From contig NC_088792.1 in assembly GCF_011386835.1 (NCBI RefSeq), positions 224,963,894-225,027,893 of the forward strand: a DNA stretch of 64,000 nucleotides, given 5' to 3'. Both the position numbers and the translations under genes were made by a program. A model generated the notes under the pieces. The model was given only the letters and a program-made list of their open reading frames with translations, was not told the DNA's origin and did no database searches. The stretch is from Chrysemys picta bellii (lineage: Eukaryota > Chordata > Testudines > Emydidae). Positions 56,768-64,000 of the stretch are shown in pieces (within the stretch, counting starts at the first letter, position 1; the number at the start of each line of letters is the position of its first letter).

Positions 56768-56870
56768 ATCTAGAGATGGGACAGTTGCGGTTTTAAGCCA
56801 TGGATCCAGATTTTATACACCCTCGGGAAACTCCTCAGCATGCTCACTAGAGTTGTTCTCTCTCACAAGT
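56768..56870 (+). repeat. Local direct repeat, copy 1
   Basis: 'atctagagatgggacagttg' then 'tggatccagattttatacac' and 'ctcagcatgctcactagagt' recur in the same order at 58071-58165. Copy 1 starts right after the hAT TSD. Confidence 0.7.
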
Positions 56871-58070
56871 CCTGACCTCAGTCCTCCTCTGACAGCTGAG
56901 AGTGGTTGAGGCATTCTAGCTACTTCCCTCCTCTCTAGCTTCCCACTCACAGTTTGTTTGTCCTGGGCTGCAGAAGTCCAAGGATACTGGTAAGTCAGTG
57001 CTGCCTTGGTTGCTCAGAGGGGTCTAACACCTGACTCAGTTAAAGGGATTCAGTTTTAACTTCTGGGCTGGGAGACTCACACCTGTGTCCCTTAGATAGG
57101 CAGCTGTTCTCAGCCCAAGTTGCTCTGTGCTGTCCGTAACCTCAAAGCTGCTGCCGCCACCTGTGCTTAATTGGTGCCATGGCTTAGCCCCAGCACTTCT
57201 AGGCTTGGCAGTTCATAGATATGAAAGTGAAAAAAAATTGTTTGAGCCCTGGCACGTCTTTCATTTCAAATTAATCACTGTCTGCCACGCTGCACTATCC
57301 AGTGCCTCAAAGCTTCCACTCCTCAGCTCTTTAGAGAGGAATGAGAAGTATCTAGGGTCCTTAAGAGTCCATGCCCAAATGTGGCGGACTGCAGTTACAG
57401 TCAGCGAGACCTCAGGTGCATTAGGTATAGATCCTTTGACCCTTTATCTCCTGACAGGGTCAAGAGCATTTTATTGCCCCCAGACTCAAAATTTAGCCTA
57501 AATACTCCAAACTGCCTCATAACTGATATGCAAATGAGGCCTGGCCCATTCAGTCAATTTCCTATGCTCTCCAACCAAGGCTGGCAGAGAGCTCCTTCCC
57601 CAGTGGAATACCTGCCCATCTGGAGTTCTCAAGCAGCACTGGCCCACTCTTCTCTTTACTCACCAATCAGTGTCAATAGTGAGGTCCTTTCTCTCTAAGG
57701 CTTCATGCCACAGGACTTACAGCAGTAAGAGCTGTTATATCAGGAAACCACTTGTAAACACAAGCTTCAAAATGGTTTCTGCTAATGCAGGTTAAAACTG
57801 TATGGGCCAGGCAAAACCATTTAAAACCATTAGAATTTTCTCTTACTAAATTAGGAGCCTCATTTTGCAGTGTTTATTTGTGCATTAACTCCCACAACAG
57901 TCCTGGAGCCGTGCATGCATAGGAACTGCAAGTCTGCGTTCTGGATTCTTATCTAGTCACTAGTTTACAATGGGAACTCCCTGTTATTCAAACAGGTAAG
58001 AGGGTAATTCAAAAGAATAGACTAGATTAACAGAAAAATGTTTCTATAATCAAGGACATTGAGGGATTAT
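56871..58070. other. Stretch between two direct repeats, no gene seen
   Basis: It contains 'cccagcacttctaggcttgg' and related text (57185-57310) that recalls a common turtle repeat I cannot name. The frame at 57127-57501 covers this and shows no known domain. Confidence 0.35.
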
Positions 58071-58165
58071 CTGGAGATGGGACAGAGTTGCAGTTTCAAT
58101 ATTTGGATCCAGATTTTAAACTCCCTGACGCGGATTCTCAGCATACTCAGTAGCATTAGTCAAAA
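58071..58165 (+). repeat. Local direct repeat, copy 2
   Basis: 'atctggagatgggacagagt' then 'tggatccagattttaaactc' and 'ctcagcatactcagtagcat', matching 56768-56870 with substitutions. The spacing is 1.3 kb. Confidence 0.7.
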
Positions 58166-58339
58166 AAGGAAGTGTGTTTTATGAAAAATGTTAAGTTTTC
58201 ATTTTCTTATAGAAAAATCCCTAAAACTGTTAATGTTTTATTTTCTCTCCCTTTCTTACTTTTCCCTCTATTTCAGCAGCAAAATGGGGAAAGGAGAAAA
58301 ATGGAGGGGATAAGGGGAAGGAACCAAGAAAAAGCAGGG

Positions 58340-58465
58340 GAAGCAATTTATTTTCAGTTTTCTCACTGAAAAAAACTGAAAAGTTGTTCCTGAAAATTTG
58401 TTCATGACAAGAGGGCATTTTACATCAAAAAAGTTTTCAGTGAAAAATTTCAACCAACTCTAATA
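58340..58465. repeat. T-rich 'gttttcagtgaaaaatttca' repeat fragment
   Basis: 'tttctcactgaaaaaaactg' faces 'gttttcagtgaaaaatttca', with 'caaccaactctaat' at the end, a terminus of the same family as 24885 and 51395. Confidence 0.5.
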
Positions 58466-59723
58466 ATCGGCATAAGCTTGTTCATTGCCTTCAATGGGCC
58501 TGTGCTGATTTACAGCAGCTGATGATCTTGAACCCCAAAGGTAAGGATGTACATCTGGGGTTTTGGTTCAGCCCATTGAAAATGAGTCAGCTGCAAAATC
58601 CAGATCTTGATCTGGATTCCAACTCCATACCCCCACTCATGAAGTTTGGGGTGGTTTAGGTCTGGGGTCTCAATACCCTGATTCTCAATGCCATTTGGAT
58701 TGGGCCCATTTAGTATCAGTTTAGTTTTCCTTCCATCTATCTTTCAGTTCTCTGGTGCTTAGCAGCTATGTACCTGAAAACTAAGCAGATTTTGAGTTCA
58801 TCTATAAATAAAAAGTAGGTAAATTTGAAATGTATTTAATCTCATAGTATTATAAATTGCCAAGTGATAAATTGTGTCATGGATTTTGAGTGAACTCTCC
58901 CTTGAAAACACTGGGGATTTCCACTTAACGTTGGCACCATATAGACCAGAGTTACTTATCTGAATGATTTTGTATAATATGAAGATAGACGAAATAAGAT
59001 TTGTTACATATTTGTTAATTGTGTTTCATTTCAGTGAGGTGCAGGTTAGTATTACTCTTTGATGATTTCAGATGTGATTACTCAGCTACTTCACTTTTAA
59101 ACACAGCAGTACATTCAACAATTTCCCAGTGACACAACATAAACTGAGCTGATGATTTCATTTCTTGGGTATCTTTTGATTGTAGCTCTTCAAGCTAGGA
59201 AGTACTCTAATGGAGCTCAACTCTTATCTAGTGAACCAGGCACCTAGGAAACTCTTTACTCCAACAAACTGAAGTCAGGCATACTGGCCTAATTACTTTC
59301 CAGTGATATGTGGTCTCTTAAAGCCCAACTGTTTAGACCTTAACATGCAAAAGTAGGCAACAGAACTCTAATGCTGCTTGATGAAGAAGGAAATTATGTG
59401 AGTCAAACACTGCATCTTTATCAATAAAGATCCTCTTTAATTATGTCATTTGAACAAGAGGCAAACATAATAACTATATGCTTTTGACTCCTTCAGTGTT
59501 CTCTTCCTGACTAACATAAAACTGGGGAAACTACGACACATAAAATATACAGTTCGTTAGAACTGAAAGGCAAAAGGATGGGAGACTTAAGACAGGCATA
59601 GGTGAATCCTGATATTTGCTTTGTGGAACTTACACATTGAAAATAAACCATTTAGAACTGATGACATTTTCAACAAAACTCTAAGCTTCTGAATCTCCAA
59701 TGAATGATCCCCAAATACCTAAT
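58466..59723. other. Unique sequence, no gene seen
   Basis: An old 'ccagatcttgatctggattc' repeat lies near 58600. A related 'ccagatctgaa' stretch occurs near 925-1035. No exon recognised. Confidence 0.4.
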
Positions 59724-59731
59724 GCATATAG

Positions 59732-60050
59732 CAGGGGTGGCCAAACTGTTCCTCACGAGCCACATGCAGCTCTTTCACCATTAAAATGTGGCTCATGGAG
59801 CCCCTCATGCCCCCCTCCCCACATTCCGGTAGGAAGCTTGGGACCTCTGCCTTGCAGCAAGGTGATGGGATAGCGACTTCTGCCCAGCAGGGAGGGACTT
59901 CTGCCCTGTGGGGTGCACCTGTTGGGATGTGGGGCTTCAGCAGGGGGACTGAAGCCCCAACCCCAGGCTCCCAGCAGGTGTGCCCCGGCTCTCGAACTTC
60001 TGAAGATTGTCATATGTGGCTAGGAGGGCCAGTAAGTTTGGCCACCCCTG
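59732..60050. mobile_element. hAT-type element with perfect 8-bp TSD (319 bp)
   Basis: The ends are 'caggggtggccaaact' and 'agtttggccacccctg'. The TSD 'gcatatag' is exact at 59724-59731 and 60051-60058. It has the same termini as 6532-6969 but a different interior. No transposase. Confidence 0.93.
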
Positions 60051-60134
60051 GCATATAGGATCCTAAATATGTGTACACACACCAATTTGTGCAAGAATCC
60101 TGAACTCTGTCAGTACCTCACTTTTTAGTGCTTA

Positions 60135-60649
60135 TTTGAGGGAGCAGAGAAACTGCTGTCCAGTACAGTAGGGGTTAAAGAAAACCTTTGGGTTCAGCTA
60201 GCCCCTCCCCACTATACCTGCAGCCAATGCCAGGGCTGGAGAGGGGAGAAAAGAAGGGAGCCTGGCTCTGTTGGGGGCTGAGTGGTGAGGAGGCGGGAGT
60301 GCTCTGCCTGGGACAAATCAGCAACCGGCCAGCCAGTTCAGCTACTTGAGGCAAGTAAGGGCTCCCCTGTCAAGGGGAGGCTGCAAATAAGGGCCAGCAC
60401 TGGGCAACTGGACTAGTGGGGCCGTATCCCAAACTAAAAAGATATGTAGGAAGTAGCCCAGGGAAGGGTCTTGACTCCTGCCAGGAGGGAGACCCCATCT
60501 CCCTTGTTTAGGGATTGATTTACACAGCCCCTGGGCTGGGACTCAATAGAGAGGGGGCCTGAGTCCCTCTACCACCACCTCTGGCCTTACAGATTGAAAG
60601 ACCAGTGATCTAGCCCTTAGTCTGCCTGGCCACGGAAGACCCTATCATG
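60135..60649 (+). mobile_element. Solo-LTR-like element, copy 2 (515 bp)
   Basis: It aligns throughout with 31014-31874 minus its hAT: shared blocks include 'ttgggttcagctagcccc', 'gggagaaaagaagggagcct', 'atctcc...tgtttagg' and 'ccctgggctggga'. The 5-bp flanks 'gctta' are exact (60130-60134 and 60650-60654). The terminal TG/CA has decayed to TT/TG. It has no internal region or partner LTR. Confidence 0.65.
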
Positions 60650-60654
60650 GCTTA

Positions 60655-61789
60655 TATGTCCATTTTGTTAATCTTAATAAAATAATAGAAATAAAGTTTT
60701 GTTGATCATTCCACACTTCGAGACAGTGAATTATTCTACAGCTAGTCAGAATTAAATTAAATTTCTTCTGACTGCTAATCTCTCCAAATTGTTATTTTTG
60801 TTAGACTATTAATTGACTGTAAAAGGATCAGAGTTATGCGGTTTTGTTTCTTGACTCCAAAGGAAAAATAGTAGTTTAATAGCCATTTATTATCTAAACA
60901 TAATTAAATGTGATTTTCCATTACTGGAACCTAGTCAAGTAAATTCCTCCTTTGTCACATTTAGTGACACAGGGCTGAGAAATCTTCACTATCATTTTGC
61001 ATTGTTTACTGTGTGGTCCAATTAAATCTATTAAAATTAAATCTAACCTTTGCCCCAGCAAGTGAATGTGGTCACTTTCTCTTATATGGTTTCTTCCTTA
61101 TAGGTTATGATGTTACCAGCTCTCATTAAAGATTGTGTATTTTACATGTGAATTATACCCTTCACCTCCATGCCAGCTGTATTATATTGGAACCATAACA
61201 CTGTTGACCAGTGGGAGGAGGCTTATGAGTGAGGGAGGAAAAAGTTTTAAAGAAGACTATATAACTCAGTCCTTCAGACTAAGAATGACCCCAGTGCCTC
61301 ACCACATTCAGAACTAAATGCAAAACATGTCTCTTTTGACTTTGCTTTCCTTCAATAAGCTGTTCACATACATATATACACATGCACACACAGAGAAACA
61401 ATAAATAAACTATAAACTGCTCAAGCTATTTCTCATACAGTCTTGGAAGAAAGAGATTGTTACCTTTTCTAATTTGAAATCTTGGTGGGGAAGTGTTCAA
61501 AGACAATAGTGATTGGGCCATAAATATTTAAATAGACGGGACCATAGCTGGATTCCACCTTGCACAAATGACACCTACGACGACTAGAATCAACTAAAAA
61601 TGGGCAGTGTAATTTATGTTTTGATTTTACCAAGCCTCATTACTTAGCTTTTGTTTTTGTAGAATCTAAACCCACATGAGGTGTGATTTGGATCCAGATT
61701 ACATTTTATCCAAACCACCAAAATTCAGGGGGCCTGATGTTGGTCTCATCTCAGTGATCCAACTGGTGTAATAAATATATCCTTCAACT
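60655..61789. other. Unique AT-rich sequence, no gene seen
   Basis: 60700-61100 is free of repeat signatures and rich in TAATTAA-type motifs. It is one of the better candidates for conserved non-coding sequence. No exon recognised. Confidence 0.4.
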
Positions 61790-62180
61790 GAGCTAGGGGT
61801 CACCAAATGAAATTAATAGGCAGCAGGTTTAAAACAAATACAAGGAAGTTCTTCTTCACACAGCGCACAGTCAACTAGTGGAACTCCTTACCTGAGGAGG
61901 ATGTGAAGGCTAGGACTATAACAGCGTTTAAAAGAGAACTGGATAAATTCATGGAGGTTAAGTCCATTAATGGGTATTAGCCAGGATGGGTAAGGAATGG
62001 TGTCCCTAGCCTCTCTTTGTCAGAGGGTGGAGATGGATGGCAGGAGAGAGATCACTTGATCATTGCCTGTTAGATTCACTCCCTCTGGGGAACCTGGCAT
62101 TGGCCACTGTTGGTTGACAGGATACTGGGCTAGATGGACCTTTGGTCTGACCCGGTACGGCTGTTCTTATGTTCTTATGA
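61790..62180 (+). mobile_element. CR1 LINE 3' end with its terminal 8-bp repeats
   Basis: It starts in the ORF2 end ('aataggcagcaggtttaaaa', 'aaggaagttcttcttcacac', 'gtggaactccttacctgagg') and continues through the 3' UTR ('tactgggctagatggacctt', 'tggtctgacccggtacggct'). It ends in two 'gttcttat' units, the short tail repeat typical of CR1. 5'-truncated, as usual. Confidence 0.88.
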
Positions 62181-64000
62181 GCTATGCTCTGTTCGTACAA
62201 ATGTGAAGAAGATCAAAATCAGTCCAGGAAGTTCACAATACAGCTCCATATCTTTAGGTCCAATAAAGCTAATTTGTGCTGCTCCAGCAATGCAAAACAG
62301 TCATCAATCCAGTTGAAAGAACTGATGGGAAATCTTCACAGCACAGAGCTACCTTTCAGTGGCATCGGAACCATCATTGCAACTCCTATAGTATGTGCTG
62401 GAGCTTATCATAGGGAATATGGCCAGGAGGAAAAGAAGCATACCCTGCATTCTGGCAGCCTGTGGCTAATGTAATGCAGGCTACTCTACATCATGCTGAA
62501 AGACCAGACCTGGGGCTGTTTTGAAACTGGAGTGTTTTACTAAATTTGGAATCCAAAACCAAACCCACACAGCTTGCACAAGCTCTGCTGCCTGGACGTC
62601 TTTCCAGAGTACACCAAACTACTAGGACCACTCCCCATTCCCCAGAGCTGTGTCCTTCTAACCTCTTCAGCAAAGCTCCGGTCCTTAAAGGGAAAGAGTG
62701 TAGGGAAATGTAGCATTGGCATTGCAACCAGTTCTTAAACTCAAAAAATGGTTACATGTGTGTACTAACATGCACTCACACTCACAACCTGGCTTATGAA
62801 TGCTACACTAGCACCTTCAAGATTGGGGAAAGGCAAAGATGGTGCAAAGCCACCTCTGCACATTTCTCTTTTAAACAAAGCCAGATGCCAAAAGGACAGA
62901 CAGCAGCATATGGCCCTAAAGATTTACGAGCCAGCTCTACACATGGCCTTTTCATTACCTGAGATGTTAAGTTAAACAACAATATAATGCTTTAAAACAT
63001 GGGACCTAAAATAAGTTGAGAACAAAAACACTTCACAATATTTTTTCAAAGTTACAGCTACAAAAAACGGGAGTTTGTTCCGTAACCCCTCCAGTAGCCT
63101 GCTCTGGCAAATGGCCCAGCAGGCCCTGGTCACTGTAAATGAGGCCATGTCACAGCCCCAGGATATCACATACAATGTTCAAAAAGGAGTTCTGTCAAAT
63201 TAGTTGTTAGAAGAATTAGAGGGGCCTAAACTTAAAAATCTGATCACTCTATACACTTAAACTAAGCCCAAGTTCAGACAGGGTTTCCGATCCTGAGCTG
63301 CAGAGAAGCTCCTCCCCAATATTGTGCTGTTGTGTTCTGGTCCAGTCCTGGTTCAGATAAAACCAGCTGCCCTTACCTCAAGGTTGGCAGTTGGGAAGCA
63401 TTGGGACCCAGCTACACCTCTGCCTCACAGCCATGCCCCCAGTACTGTTTGTGGGGAAGGAGGTTTACATAAGACCCACCATAGCAACTCCATGCTACCC
63501 AGGCGTGCCAGGGAGATGATGCAGGGTGGTTGGGTAAACTTTGTGCTGAGGGAACAGCACAAAGCTGCCCCAATGCAGCTGAATGTCTGGCTCAGGATGT
63601 TCATGTTTGCAGGTGATTTGCAGGTAAAAATAATGGCATGGAACATAACAACAGGTAACTGGAAAAATGAATATTAGAAAGTCTGTCATGTGGGCATTAC
63701 TTCATGCTACTGTTAGGGCCAAATCCTATTCTGAGTCAGAGTAAGAAAAAAGGTAATAGGCCTGTAACATTTTCAATAGACTGCAATTCCTGGAGCCTAA
63801 GCACCTGTATAGACTTGAGCTAATACAAAAACTGCAGGAATGTATTTACACAGGGATTTAGTCTTCTGAACTGTTCATTTCACAAGTCACTTAGCACACA
63901 ATTTAAGTACCATTGTACATCAACCTCTGTGAATACAAGTGTGTGTTGGGGCGGGGGAGGGAGGGAGGAATAAGAAGGAGGCAGCAGAAGTTTTTAAATG
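62181..64000. other. Unique sequence to the end of the window, no gene seen
   Basis: No exon, RNA gene or bounded element recognised. The 117-codon frame at 63324-63677 and the antisense frames under it resemble no known protein. A G-rich tract lies at 63950-63968. Confidence 0.4.

Overview
This is vertebrate nuclear DNA. I find no protein-coding gene, tRNA, rRNA or other RNA gene that I can support. The best taxonomic clue is a tRNA-derived SINE at 26158-26355. It has both pol III boxes and looks like the 'tortoise pol III/SINE' (Cry family) of hidden-necked turtles. Seven CR1 LINE remnants, many hAT-type elements with 8-bp target-site duplications (TSDs), Harbinger-like foldback MITEs and MIR-like fragments fit a turtle. 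I infer a cryptodiran turtle, species unknown, and an intergenic or long intronic location. No exon was recognised, so intron and intergenic cannot be told apart.

Layout. 0-5 kb: a small CR1 piece, then a CR1 3' region split by a 0.77-kb GC-rich insertion. 5-10 kb: hAT element with TSD, MIR-like SINE, a perfect 29-bp hairpin, an RT fragment of an L2-like LINE, a short MITE. 10-15 kb: mostly unique AT-rich DNA with one palindromic MITE. 15-18 kb: an antisense CR1 broken by a 2.1-kb element that itself carries another element. 20-28 kb: hAT, MIR-like, Tigger-like, Cry SINE and TA-flanked MITE copies. 28-33 kb: a MITE with a perfect 31-bp hairpin, a hAT element, a solo-LTR-like element with a hAT inside it, and a 36-bp exact direct repeat. 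36-40 kb: a three-level nest, a 3.6-kb element holding a 1.9-kb foldback hAT that holds a 179-bp hAT. 40-49 kb: further hAT and Harbinger-like elements, an antisense CR1 interrupted by an 86-bp retroposon with a 14-bp TSD, and an L1-like fragment. 49.6-51.4 kb: the longest CR1, with a readable FADD reverse-transcriptase motif. 52-64 kb: mostly unique DNA, with two hAT elements, a second solo-LTR-like copy and a CR1 3' end.

Nothing here works together as an operon or pathway. The window is a record of layered transposition. All coding remnants carry stops or frameshifts, so none looks active. The long repeat-free stretches (about 8.4-8.9, 19.9-20.2, 28.0-28.3, 42.0-42.4 and 60.7-61.1 kb) are where conserved regulatory elements would most plausibly lie, but that cannot be judged from one sequence. 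Family names are from memory of vertebrate repeats; no database was searched.
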